Of a DNA stretch of 64,000 bases, positions 22,563-35,300 are shown one piece after another. The DNA is from Hyposmocoma kahamanoa. Lineage: Eukaryota > Arthropoda > Insecta > Lepidoptera > Cosmopterigidae. Position 1 is the stretch's first letter; each line of letters starts with the position of its first letter. A program made the translations under genes and the position numbers. The stretch lies in assembly GCF_003589595.1 (NCBI RefSeq), contig NW_020653854.1, forward strand, positions 24,814,591 to 24,878,590. The letters are read 5' to 3'. The notes beneath the pieces are model-generated. The model worked only from the letters and a program-made list of their open reading frames with translations, was not told where the DNA came from and did no database searches.

Positions 22563-25113
22563 ATGTTGAAGTATGTGTAAAATTATAAATTTGCATAATT
22601 TAACCAATAACTGAATAAGCGTACGTAACTTCTAATTCAGTTTTTGATTAACTTAAAAAATTTCAAATTTTAGGTTTGGAATCAAGTCAGCTGTGCTCGG
22701 TGGCGCTGTTTACTATACGATCGACAAAGGCATGTGGAAGGATAGCGCTACCACAAATGCACTATACGAAGAACTCGAGAAGGGGATTTCTCCTTATGTT
22801 GGTGAACTTAAGAAGAAAATCCCATATGAGGTACTGTTCATTCGTAAATGTTAGTACAGCCCTGACACCAGTACAATCATCATATTCTTCTTATTTGTAT
22901 GACCATCACACACACACATTTACTTATCTCGTGAGTTTGATTGTAATATGTGGTTGTCTATGTGGTGTGTCCATGGCTCCCAAGACACAGTAGAAAAAAA
23001 AAATTCAAATGCATGTTAGACGTTTCACCTTTCCAGCACAAATATGTAACGAAATTGGTATTGTTTCAATTGGTAGATATATTGTACATTCACAGTCTAG
23101 ACAGTGTCATACATTTACAGTGTAGTGTAAAATGAAGGCACTGAACAAAGCTTAATAATCTTCATTAGGCCGTCCAGTTGCAATTAGTTCAACCTGGGGC
23201 CTTACCATGAACTCTTCTCTAAAATGAATCGTTGTGAGATAGCACTACATGAAGTATATATCACCATCCCGCTTTTTTGTAGTTACGAACCTATACTGAA
23301 CTGCAATAAGAGGTCATGGTAGGGCCCCTGATTGTACAAATTAAGGAATATTACTATCACAATTTGTATGCAGAGAGAAAACAGGTAATGTAGATTCTGT
23401 CACGAGCGGATGAAACTCCTGTGCATCTCCTCACCCAGTGCTGCCCTCTAATGGGCGTGTCAAGTTCCATACTGGGTGGGCACAGGCCACACCCAGAGGA
23501 CATAAAAACTGTTGGGGCTAGGAGAGTTCTTAAATGCTATTGGCCTTGACTTCGAACGTAATTAGTGGTGATCACAATAGATCAGTTGATGGTCGCAGTG
23601 ATAAGGGACCGCATAGGCCCCGAATGAAGCCACCCTAATAATAATAATATGTTAAATGACTCTTAAGTAATGCGTAAATAATACAATAATATCCTTATAA
23701 CCTACAATTATATAATTTCCAATTATATATCACCCTTATTAATATATTTCTCACTCATACAATTTACTAAAAAAATATTTTTCAGAGAAAAGTTTTTATT
23801 TGATCAATAGATGAATAGCTTTCGTGGATATTACGTCTAATAGTGTTCATCAAATAGTCTCTGCTTTAAGTTTGATTAATTTTTTTAGCACTGATTCCAC
23901 TTTTTTGTAGCCAATAGTCGAGCTTGTTCTCGAGACGACAGCACAAACAATATAATAATGAATAGTGTTTTGTGAATTTTAGCCTATTACATTATACTTT
24001 CTTCTTATTGTATCAATGGCATTCACTATAATATAACCCTGATATAAATAGAATAAAAGTGAGATGTGACTAACAAGCTGAAAGAATTCATGTTCTTGGC
24101 CACTCTGTGATAAACTTGTTGCAGCACCACTTTTCACCCACCATTCTTCAATTTGAAGAAACTTATTGCTTACATTACATTTGATTATGCTCAAAAAGTA
24201 GAATTTAATTAATTAAAAATTATTTCTAGATGGACAGTATATCACCCTCTTAACTTTACAAGTACAGGACTAAGGGTCGTATTCCAGAACTCTACTCAAT
24301 GCTCAAGTCAGGACTTGAGCAGACTTGAGTATGATTTCAAGCACTGGAAATACGACCCTAACGGCAAGGACTCGAGTATGATTTTGAGTACGACCCTTAG
24401 GGTCGTATTCTAGAACTCTACTCTATGCTCAAGTCAGGATTTGAGTACGGTTTAAAGCACTCCCGGGATTCTAGAACTCTACTCAATAGAGTAGAGAATA
24501 CGAGTTTTATATGCCTTTATATTAAACACTTACAAAAGCGCTGCAGTGGTACCATCATTAATTTTCATTAAGCAGTTGCAGCGCAACTGTCGTGACACGC
24601 GCGCGCCACATTGTTGGTGAAGTAAGAAATAAGGCGCGGCTGCCATTAATTTTCATAAAATATCTGGATGCGCAGTCGCAATGCCAAAGTCGTGACACGC
24701 GCGCACCACATTTGCGATCACAATATCAACAAGAAAAAAGTCAGACGTAATGCGCGGCTACAGATGCGGTTTTTAAGCATTTAATTTGAAGGCCCTAAAT
24801 CACGAGTTTTTGCCAACTGATCAAAATAAATTGTTACTGCTCTAAACCATACACCATATTATTTATATTAACAACTATTCTGTTAAATAATTCTTAAAAT
24901 GACCTATGTTTGCAGCTTCCTCCTCTACCTACGAACGACAGAGCATCATACCTATTGAAGTACTACTGGAACACTGGTGTGAAAAATACATTCAAATTAC
25001 TCGTCGATTTACCAACACATGCCTCCAATGCAACCATCAAGGTTTACCAATTAGTAGCATCAACTATGCAGGCTGCTGAACCGAGCCAAGATGTGAAAGA
25101 TGTAGAAAAGTAA
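22563..25113 (+). CDS. MIC13: MICOS complex subunit MIC13 / QIL1
   Basis: Exons 22563-22570 (only ATG TTG AA), 22674-22830 and 24916-25113 (TAA) give 120 aa, in the size range of the family. QIL1/MIC13 is a small inner-membrane protein. It links MIC10 and MIC60 subcomplexes and keeps crista junctions. Seen in the sequence: one short N-terminal hydrophobic segment with glycines (about residues 4-18), the motif VYYTIDKGMWKDS, then a helical body (SYLLKYYWNTGVKNTF) matching the arrangement of Drosophila QIL1. There is no cleavable presequence. The 8-nt first coding exon is inferred because exon 2 has an AG acceptor, no in-frame ATG at the right place, and needs two bases of phase. ATGTTGAA followed by GTATGT supplies this exactly. 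Its start is 1.27 kb from that of TTI2 (head to head). AATAAA is at 25370-25375. Intron 2 (2.1 kb) carries a SINE tail, a retrotransposon 3' end and MITE pieces. Confidence 0.88.
22905..22992 (+). repeat. SINE family 1, truncated tail copy
   Basis: Only the body/tail is present: 'ttatctcgtgagtttgattg', then 'atgtggttgtctatg' and 'tccatggctcccaagacaca', ending in an A run. In MIC13 intron 2. Confidence 0.5.
23395..23650 (+). mobile_element. I/LOA-like non-LTR retrotransposon, 3' end only (copy C)
   Basis: Closely similar to 31915-32200 and 41085-41363. It holds the terminal ORF codons ([20 protein letters not shown]), the 3'UTR 'gtgatcacaatagatcag' and a (TAA)n tail at 23634-23648. 5'-truncated. 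Sense orientation in MIC13 intron 2. Confidence 0.75.
24274..24505. mobile_element. GGGTCGTATTCCAGAACT MITE, two adjoining partial copies
   Basis: First copy starts after TAA (24271-24273) with GGGTCGTATTCCAGAACTCT. A second starts near 24399 (GGGTCGTATTCTAGAACTCT). Shared words such as 'tgctcaagtcaggacttgag' match the intact copy at 35900-36074. In MIC13 intron 2. Confidence 0.65.
24550..24720. repeat. Imperfect tandem duplication of about 100 bp
   Basis: 'cattaattttcat' followed by 'gtcgtgacacgcgcgc.ccac' occurs at about 24556-24612 and again at 24653-24712. In MIC13 intron 2. Non-coding. Confidence 0.5.
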
Positions 25114-26351
25114 TTAATGTGGGATAAATTGCTTTGAGTATGTATGTTTTTTTTTATTTGAACGGTGATATTAATTCATTAAAGAAAATTTATTTAGTTT
25201 TTTTCTTGTTTTTATTTAAGATAATTTGAAGGTCAGATCAGGTAAACTTTCGATGGGGAACTTAATCCAATTTGCTGTTTACTTTTATCAGCAAGTTTTT
25301 AAGTTGACGAATTTTATGATGAACTGTAACTTTTATTACATTGAATATAATAATTAAGTAAAGGTTTTAAATAAAAGTCATTTATACAAAAACGGCCCAC
25401 AATTGTGGAACAGTTTGATTTATTCCTTTCTCACAGTGTCGCATATTTTACACTCCTCATTGACTTCTCTTCAGTACTGTCAGTCCCGTAAACATATCAA
25501 CTGATTTTATACCTTTCAATTTTCACAAACAACATTGTCCCTGTTGGACTTATGTTTTTAACAATACAAGAAAACAAACAAAACAAAATTACATGGAAAC
25601 TAAACTAGTGCCAGAATATATTTATAACACTTTGAGCTACCTTTATTATATCTAGTAATTCTTAGCAAATATATTTTTGTAAGCAATAATTCAGTAGACG
25701 CTTACGGCATTGACTGTACGAAATATGCACAAAAACTCGCAAACACCGCATTTTTGAGGAATCCTAAACAATATCTAATCCTATAGAGAAGTTCAATGGT
25801 CTTTACAACTTCATTTTCTCAAATACCAATAAATAAAAAATAATTCATTCTATGTTATATGAGGAAATGTCCATAGGATTCTTAAAAAGTATGGAAAGGT
25901 CACTCATTATACTAATTGCACAAATAAAGAGTGAGAACGGATTTGTGCACGTCACAATTTTTTAAATCAACAAACGTCACAAGGAATGGTTTTGTGTTCT
26001 GTTAGATTATGCTTCATTGAATAGTCAATGCCTCACATGTGTAATGTTATTATGTACATTGTATTATTCAATCAACTAATGTCATTAAATATCTAACACA
26101 CAAAATGTAGGAATTGCGTGTAAGGCATTAACTTTGTACACAAAACATGTAAGTGTTATTAGTTAATTTTGTAAATAGTTCTGCCGATTTGTAGATAATT
26201 GTCAAGCCAAAAAGTTGTCTGGGAATATTTAATTTTCTAGGAACAATGACAAATGGAGTTATTCTTTTTGGCTCATAATATGGAGGTGGTCGGTTTAGAG
26301 TTTATTACGTCTGAGGTTGCAGATACTGAGTAAGTGCTAGGGAGGGCACTG
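25114..26351. other. Convergent intergenic region (MIC13 / PA2G4 3' ends)
   Basis: 3'UTRs of both genes: AATAAA for MIC13 at 25370-25375, and plus-strand tttatt for PA2G4 at 26301-26306. Otherwise AT-rich and without gene signal. Confidence 0.5.
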
Positions 26352-29300
26352 CTAGGCAGCTGTTTCGACTTCCATGGGTTCTTCAGCGCCGGCTTTCTTT
26401 TTCTTCTTCTTGTTTGATTTCGCCGAAGAGTTGAGTAGAGACTGTAGGCAATAGAAAATATTAATTTCACATACTCGAAAACTGCAATGGATTTTAAGCA
26501 GAAAGGAACATGGATTTAATTGTTTACCGAGATTGTAAATTTTCAATCGAGTGCAACTGCATCAGTGGTCAAACTGTAACAGTTAACAGAACAGCATACT
26601 GTTAACAGTATGCTGGTCTGCCGCGCAGAGACCCCGGGTTTGATTTCGGGGCTGGGAGAAATATTTGTAAGGCCTACATTAATTTCTTTTTTGAATTTGG
26701 GTGTAATTTGTGGTTGTCCCTGTGTGTGTCCATGGCACCCGTACTACAGGGTTTCTCTAGTGCGGGGCTATGAGTGTGTGCAAAAAAGTGGTTGGCTATA
26801 TGACCAAACATAATATTTTCACATCAGCGCCATCTGGTTGCCAATTTACTGTTTCAACTTAAACTGTTAATTATTTCCAAGAGTGTAGTTGTGAAGTTCG
26901 GTGGATGGCAATTTATAAAATGTAAAAAACCCAATCTAGTAATGACCCACTGTCAGATGATGATGGTAATATCAAGTGAACTGATTGAAGTTTCTACATA
27001 ATTAAGTGAAATTACTCCACTAGTTTGTTATAATTATTAATACAAAGATCGAACACTCAGAAAAAAACCCTTCGATCCGGCCGGATTCGAACCGACATCT
27101 TCCAGCTTACCGTGTCAGACGCTATACCAACTAAGCTACGGAACGAACCAGTGGACCTCACGAATTTTTCTATGTGCTTTTTAGTCTTAGCGCCATCTAT
27201 GAGAAATCTATGAAAGATTTATCACCCAGTTAGTACCTTTACAGTTACCAGTCCTGGCGAGAGATGTCGCTATTCGCTGTATTTTAAATTTTTATTGAAT
27301 TGATATTCAATTATTTTTTGTGAAATGACTCCACTGGTTTGTTATTATTATTAATACAAAGATCGAAAACTCAGAAAAAATTCCTTCGATCCGGCCGGAT
27401 TCGTCTTCCAGCTTACCATGCCAGACGTTATACCAACTAAGCCATGTTTATTTTATTGTTTATAACAATGTAGTGATGGTTCAAACCGAAGTGCGATAAT
27501 TATACAAATCGGCTCAAAAAGATCACAGTTTTATACCCTGTGCTTGTTCAAATCACACTACAATATTGTGTGCTTTGAAAGATAACAGGGATACATACGA
27601 AACAACATATTATTTTCCGAAGTCCATGTTTCGGTGTCTATAGGTGAGAGGTAAAAAAATATTCTCAAATGCCAAATAGTAGTTTTTACTGCAGAGCATG
27701 TTAAAGAGAACGAGGCTCTTAATTATATATTTATAATGTAGCGCCACAGTGGCGCTACTGCTGCACTTCTATAAGCGTCTAAGGCTACTAACTGATTGAC
27801 TGCATGTTTACAGTTAATGCATGAAGTCGTTATCCGAGACCTCGACTGCATGATGTTGATGACGGTTTCATGCAGATCTCGACTTCATGAAGTTAATTAC
27901 GACTTCACGCATTAACTGTAAACATGCAGTCAATGTGTTAGCAGCCTTATTTGAAGACGCCTTTAAGGTCAAATAAACAACAAACGACGATTGGACTTAA
28001 TTCATGTCAAATGGGTGTTTTTTAGCATGTTCTAAAGCAATGTTTGTATATACATCTAAATTCAAAAATATTTATTTATGCATTGACTTCCGAACTTTAA
28101 AAGACAGTTATATATTCAATTTTTAGTATGGATCAGCATTTTATTGCAATGAGTAACGTGTCTCGTGTTGAATACAAACCGGCAACTAGAAACAAATATT
28201 CTATTTTCATACAATTGATATGAAATCGACACAGTCGCCGGTTGCTTGTATCCAATACAAGACACATATTTGCGCGGCGCCTTAAGATTGAAACCCAATT
28301 CTATGCCACTTTCAATAACAAAAGTGTCAAGTTTGATGTGCAGTTGACAGTACACACTTGCCTAAAAAGTTCCTTTGTACTGTAAAAGACAAGTAAATAA
28401 CTTACAAGTAATTCAGGGTCCTTTATGGAGCGATCGCTCTTGCACGTGGACTTGTCGAAGGGCAGACCGGTGATGCGATGCGTGCCGGAGGGCAACAGTA
28501 GCGCCGTGAACTTGAACTGTGCCACCAGCTCACCAGGCCGCTCGTACAGCACCTAACATTTTACACTGTACGTATTATACAGTGTTTTTTTTTAATGGGA
28601 CAGTATGGGGAAATTCGAAACCATAGAAGATACAAGAAAACTGTCTTAGGAACCATTAAGTCTTTTTTTTGTGAAAACAATTTGGCATAGTCAATTTTTG
28701 TCAAGCATGAGTTGTCCATAAAAGTGAGTAAAATTGATTATTTTTGAAATGCTGATCGACTCAAGTTTCAATATATGAATGATTTTATTGTATTGGAAGA
28801 AAAGAATAGAGACAACAAAAGTTGGTCAAATTTAATAAAATGTTATTAATTTTGTACGAATTTTTTTTTAAATTTAATTTGACCAACTTCTGCTGTTTTA
28901 ATTTTTTCTTTTTGTCTTTTATGGCAAGCGAATTTCGCATCGAATATATTATATGTAGTTTTACTCTCTAGCTCAACGCGTGACAATCAAACTGTACATA
29001 ATTAATAACCACACGTGATAAAAGATAAAGATAAAGGCCTTCCAATGGGGCCATCGAGTATATAACCAGAAATAGAGAAATAAGGCCTGTAAATTCCTGG
29101 TAGCTCATCAATGATACATCACTTATAAATGGACATGTATCTAACCAACGAGCAACAAAACTGTATGGTTACCTGGAAAGGCTCGATGAGTTTGTGGTTA
29201 ACGCACTCGACTACGCCGAGGCGCGCACTCGTCTCCTTGTCGAAGCTGCGCAGATTAAAAGGCATCGAACCGTGTTTGTTGCGGACCTGCATAAATGAGT

Positions 29301-32300
29301 TATGTTTCAGTGTGTACAATAAGACCAGACAACGTAATGAAACTGGCTAATTATATTTTATATTAGCCGCGGGGAATTTCTACGCGAGCCTAGATTTAAG
29401 GACGTAAGGTGTTGGGGTCGTTCCCCGTGTTCCACAATCCTGCGCTTTTGAAAAGATATGAGTACATATAACTTTTTTATTAAAAAAGAACCGACCTCAA
29501 AAGTTAGCTTGTCGGCTTTTTTACCCGACGGGAGGGTTATGTTTTTCAAGTTGTACGTCCATTTATTTTTCATGCTGTAAAGCCTAAATGGCTTGATGGA
29601 TTTTGACATATGAGGTGTCATTAGATTCGTCTTGATTGTGGGAGTGTCATATGCTATAAAAAATAACAAAATAGTCTGGGGGGAACATTTTTTTTAATAT
29701 TCCTGGTAAATATTTTTGCAGTCGGGTTTTTGTTGTTTTAAATAATTTTAGGCTTATTATTGGAATTATATCTTAATTATAGTTTAATAGAGATCGATTA
29801 ACGGAACCGGATTCATCCCTTAGTTTGCCACCCTTAGTGGTGGATATTATTAAATGGGACCAATACTGATGTACCCCCTTTCCAACAAAAAATAATTCAG
29901 TCGAATTGAGAACCTCCTCCTTTTTTTTGAAGTGGTTTATAAAATAAGAACGGGCGGAGAAAATTTGACACAGATGCGACGTCGATAAGCGCCCGATGCC
30001 GACTGACGGGGTAGCGGGCGGCGCGGCTTCTCGTTAAGCCGCTAGGCAATTTGCAAATTTTGGGATAAATGTGATTTTAATAACTATAGGATTTCAGTTG
30101 AAAACCAAAATTTAGCAGATTCTCTCTAGTACTTAAAGAGAAATATCTCCTTATAAAAATTATGTACAAAGTTAGATATTTTATATCTAATTTTGTACAT
30201 AATTATTTTCTAGACATAGAGGGTGCTTTTGATAATACACCCATTCGTACTCTGGTAAAGGGACTAACCTGCAAAGGTGCAGACACTTCTACTACGAGAT
30301 GGGTGCAAAACATGCTTTTAAGCCGCAGAGCAAGTATCTCGTTAAACGGAGACTGGCTTGTGGCCTCAACAGTAAGGAGTTGCCCGCAAGGTGGAGTAAT
30401 TTCTCCTCTCCTTTGGACTCTTGCTGTGGATCGGCTCATGTACAGGTTGGCCGAACTGAACATTGGCGCCCAGGGATATGCGGATGACCTAGTGATCACA
30501 GCTCGAGGGCACTGCCAAAGTACTATATCATCATTTATGCAAGGAGCTCTTGACACCATTTCCGCGTAGTGTCAAGATAATGAACTATATATTAATGCGG
30601 AAAAGACAACTATTGTTCCCTTCACTAGGAAGCGGAAACTGGACAAGCTAGTGGAACCGATCCTTGGTGGCAGGGCTGTGAGTTTTTCCGCAGAAGTTAA
30701 ATACTTAGGGGTAACCCTAGATCAAACCCTAAGGCGGAATCTGTCATATAGCTAACACGGTCAACAAGGCCAAGATGGCCTTAGGTATCTGTAGTCGTAT
30801 GGCAGGACAGCGTTGGAGTCTAAAACCAAAGATGATTCTCTGGTTACACAAGGCAATTGTGAGGCCCATTGTAACAATTGTGAGGCCCGTTGTTTGGAGT
30901 GGCAAAGTCAGTCAAACAACCACTATAGCCACATTGGCAGATTACAGCATGTCGCGTGCCTGCTAGCAACGGGAGTCATGTCCACTACACCTGGAGCAGC
31001 CCTATATGCATTGCTGAATCTGACTTCCCTGCATGTATTCATACAGAAATAGGGCGACCACAACAGCATGTATAGGCTCTCCACCAGGGTAAGGACTACA
31101 TGGCTCTCCCAGACATTGGAATCGACCCAGGACTCAATTCTGGAACACCCTGTTCTGGGAATGACTTCTGATGTCATGCTTTCCAAGCAAACTTCAAGAA
31201 ACTTCACCAGGTAGAATTTCCAACCAGGGAAGACTGGGAAACTAACAGTCTCACCTGGAAGGACGGTAGCCTTCTTTGGTATACCGATGGGTCCAAGATG
31301 GGACCCAACGTACGCTGTGGTATACACGGCGTGAGACCCAGACTCAGCTACAAGCTGAACATGAGACGACACTCCTCTATCTTTCAGGCCGAAATATAAT
31401 TGATCTGAACCTGAAGAGAGGCTACGTTAACAATTCTATTTATATAAACTCAGACAGTCAAGCTGCTCTGCATGCACTAACCTCAGTCACCCAAACTTCG
31501 AGGATTGTATAGAATTGCGTAACTATACTGAATACTCTCGCGGAAACGCATAATGTGATCCTGCATTGGGTTCCTGGTCACTCTGACATCGAGGGTAATG
31601 AAGCAGCGGATGAACTGGCAAAGGCTGGTGCTAGGGAGGCCTTCATTGGTTCCGAGCCCTTTATAGGGATAGCACACAGCTTGGCAAAGATCACTTTGCT
31701 GAACGAGAGCGCACACGTCTCCCGTGACATGTGGCTGCAGACTAAGAGTCTTGAGCATTCAAATCTAAACCTAAATCTTGAGCAAAAGCCCTGATAGCTG
31801 CCTTCAGTGCCAAACACTGTACAGAAGCTCTGTCACTGGACAGGAATGGCATCAGAACGCTCACTAGAGCCTTAACAGGGCATTGTGGCTTGAACAAGCA
31901 CATGTCAAATATTGGACAGAGAAAACAGAGAATGTATATTCTGCCACGAGGCGGATGAAACTCCTGTGCATCTCCTCACCCAGTGGTGCCCTCTAATGGG
32001 CGTAAGAAGTTCCATACTGGGTAGGCACAGGCCACACCCAGAGGACATAAAAACTGTCGGAGCCAGGAAAATCCTTCACTTCCTTAATGCTGTTGGTCTT
32101 GGCTCCGAGCTGTAATTAGTGTTGATCACAATAGATCAATGGTCGCAGTGATGAGGGGCCTCATAGGCCCTAAATGAAGCCACCCTAATAATAATAATAG
32201 ATATTTTATTCTTAAATAATTTGTTTTACAATTTAACCTGTTTTGAGGATTTTATATGATCGGAATAAAGAACATCGTATCATGTAACATAGTAGCACAT

Positions 32301-35300
32301 TATTTAGACAATATCCTTAGGTGCATCGTTTATTTTTGTAAGACTGTTATTTAATAAATACCTAAACCATTTGCTATAGCACAACAGTTTTACCCGCCTC
32401 CTCTTTTCTTCTCCAGTGACTCGCCTTAAGAATTTCAAATTTGTTATACAGTTGTCGCGTAAACCAACATGTTATACCGTGAAAGATACGGCGTAACAAT
32501 TGGAACACTACCTGATTACTAATTGACTTCATGGTTAGTTGTTATAATGTACTTACCTCACTGTAGAACATTCTTGAAGCCTTTAGTTTCAGCTGATATA
32601 TCTCATCAGTTTTCTTGTATATTGTACACCTAGTGTCCATTTCACGGCCCTAGAACGAAATTGAAACATTTACTTTTATTACTACTATTAATTTTATATT
32701 GCTTATAATAATGTTTTATAATGAGAAACCATTAGTTAGAGCAAAGGTTCTTGAACTTTTTGGTTCACCGCCCACTTAGGCAAAATAAACTAAATTCAAC
32801 GGGAAAAATGAAAACATGCATTTTTTATACTAACACAAAACTGTTATGGATGCACGCTTTGTTCGTCCTGTCACTTAATATTATAAAAAAAAAATAAAAA
32901 AAAACAAAAATTCAGAAGGGAAAAAAGTATTATTAGACAGCATCAACGCCACCACTTGGGGGTAGGGACCACTTTAGGAAACTATGAGTTAGAGAAAGAT
33001 AGAACAAGTGAAAATATTTTTATTTAAAGTCAAAATATATGTCATTTTCACCAATAAATATGTATCAGTTTATTTGAACAGATTGTCAGCAATTGTTAAA
33101 TCCAAAATGCATAAATGTCATTTTAGAAATATTGCAATTACTTTCTTTTTACCCTGAGTACTGCCAGACATGCTATAGAAGCTTTATCTGGAAAGAATTT
33201 CAGGGTCAGAACTTTGAACAAAGAATTGATTCATATTATATATGAGTGTGAATGTATAAAGGAATGGTTTATACAGGCTGTATATTTGAAAGTGAGACAT
33301 ATTCATACATGTCATAGTAAATCATGTTACAACTTAACATAGACTAAAATAAAATTAGGATATGGGATAGAACAAAAAATAAATTAACAAATGTATTTTG
33401 AAGTGTACATAGGAATAAACCGTTTCCCTTTACGCTTGATTTCGAGTGCAATGGAAATACTACCAAGCGAGGCCGAGTGAGACAGCAACAATAAGAATGA
33501 TTTCACAATTACGTTTTAGCTTATGTTAATTATTTTATACTTGAACTATCATCGAAATGTTTTACGTACTAAAAAAGATAAGTTTATGATTTAGTAACTA
33601 GTTATCATTTAATAAGAATTGAGGTTTTTGGCGTACTTAAAAATGTGAAATCAAATTATTTACAATGATTGATTTTTTAGTTATTTACAGTTTATTTACA
33701 CTTACGTGGCACGGAGCAAGTGTTCTACTAGCACGGCATAGTACATTTTGTTTTAAATTGTACAACACAAACACATTTTGTCGCACAGTATAAAATGCTG
33801 AGATAATCCTCTCACGCAACACTTCGACACTGTTCACATCCTCCGCGTAAACTCCGATTTGGGAACATTTCAATAGCTTGCCTCACACTATCACCATTTA
33901 TTGCGTAAAGTCGCACCCACCATCTCAGTCAATTCGACGTTAGAATAAATACCCATTTTGCAACGATCGGGCGAGTGGAAGTACAAATAATTTACGTGTC
34001 TTCGTTAGATCCAGGTCGCGCGTACACTGAGCAATTTCGCGTATGCGCCCGCGCCCCCACCTCCGACCTGTGCTTTGTTTTTCGCCGCCGTGCCGCTACT
34101 CGCCGCTGCGTCGGAGCAATAATAGTGATGTGCATAGATTTCGACAACTAATGTTGTTCACAAGTAGTAGTCGATAAAAAAAAATATTTTTTTTTTGTAA
34201 AGTTTAAGTTCATTAGTTTATTATTTCTTTGGGTTCAGAATCAGGTATATAACGCACTCTATAAGTATGTCCCACTTTCAAATATACAGCCTGTATAACA
34301 GCTCAATAGAAATTACATATATGCAATAAATGTCTATTCTATTCTATTCATATTATTTTAATTTGCTTTGGATACTTGAATATCTTACATATATTGCCAA
34401 CCAAACTTGGGAGTATATTTTATACAAAAATACTCTTAAAATGCGATCTAAAATCTATTCTAATCCATTTTGAACAAAAAGTAAACAAAACTGTTTGTTT
34501 AAAATTATAAAGCATCACTCAATAAATCGAATAAGTAACACTTTTGCGTATATTTCGACTTGATATCTCATCACTTTTTCCAACAATACCCATTTGAATA
34601 GCATTATAAAATCGTATTCCAAAAGTGAGGTTCTTTTTCAACCATATAACTATGATTTGTCTATGTGACTATGCAACCATAGTGCTGTACGGAAAAAAAC
34701 CTTTGGTTCATTCAATTAAAGTTTTTGTTATCGATTAGTAAATCGAAAATTTCAATCGCAATCGAACCGAATATCTAAGTGTTAGGATTTGAAAGAGGAT
34801 TTAAAATTAATATTTCAGAAATTTTAAATGTGCTTTTATAGATTATGTAATGAAAACCGCTAGTAATACTCAATTAAACAAATCGATTCATTCAATCAAT
34901 TAATCGATTTGTAGTTGGCCATCACTATCACTGTCTATGGCCGGGTCAGTGACTAGTTTGTTTAAAATGGATTGAAACGAAATATAGTTAAGAATTCGTA
35001 AAATAAATTCAAAGTTGTTTAACAACTATGATATTAAATGAATTATTTACCACTTACCACTCCCTCTCCAGTGGAAATAAGGACATCCATGGCATAAACT
35101 TCATATGTCTCCAATGTGGCCTTCTCATATTCCTTGCGCTGGGCCTCCGAGGGGTTCTGGATAATGCCCTTCTCGCCGTCAATACGGAATTGCTTCAGCT
35201 GATGCGAGAGCATGCCTTCAATAGGCTTGCAGCCATACTCTGCACTTATCTTTTGAATCACATCTGTGATTTGGTAATTCTGTAAGAGAAAGTGTCTTGT

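Noticed and set aside
27075..27150. Functional tRNA gene on the minus strand
   Set aside because: Promoter boxes and acceptor stem look good, but no proper anticodon stem forms and a second copy with the same non-tRNA flank lies 315 bp away, so a SINE is more likely.
30203..30559. Minus-strand 118-codon frame
   Set aside because: Shadow of the reverse transcriptase on the other strand.
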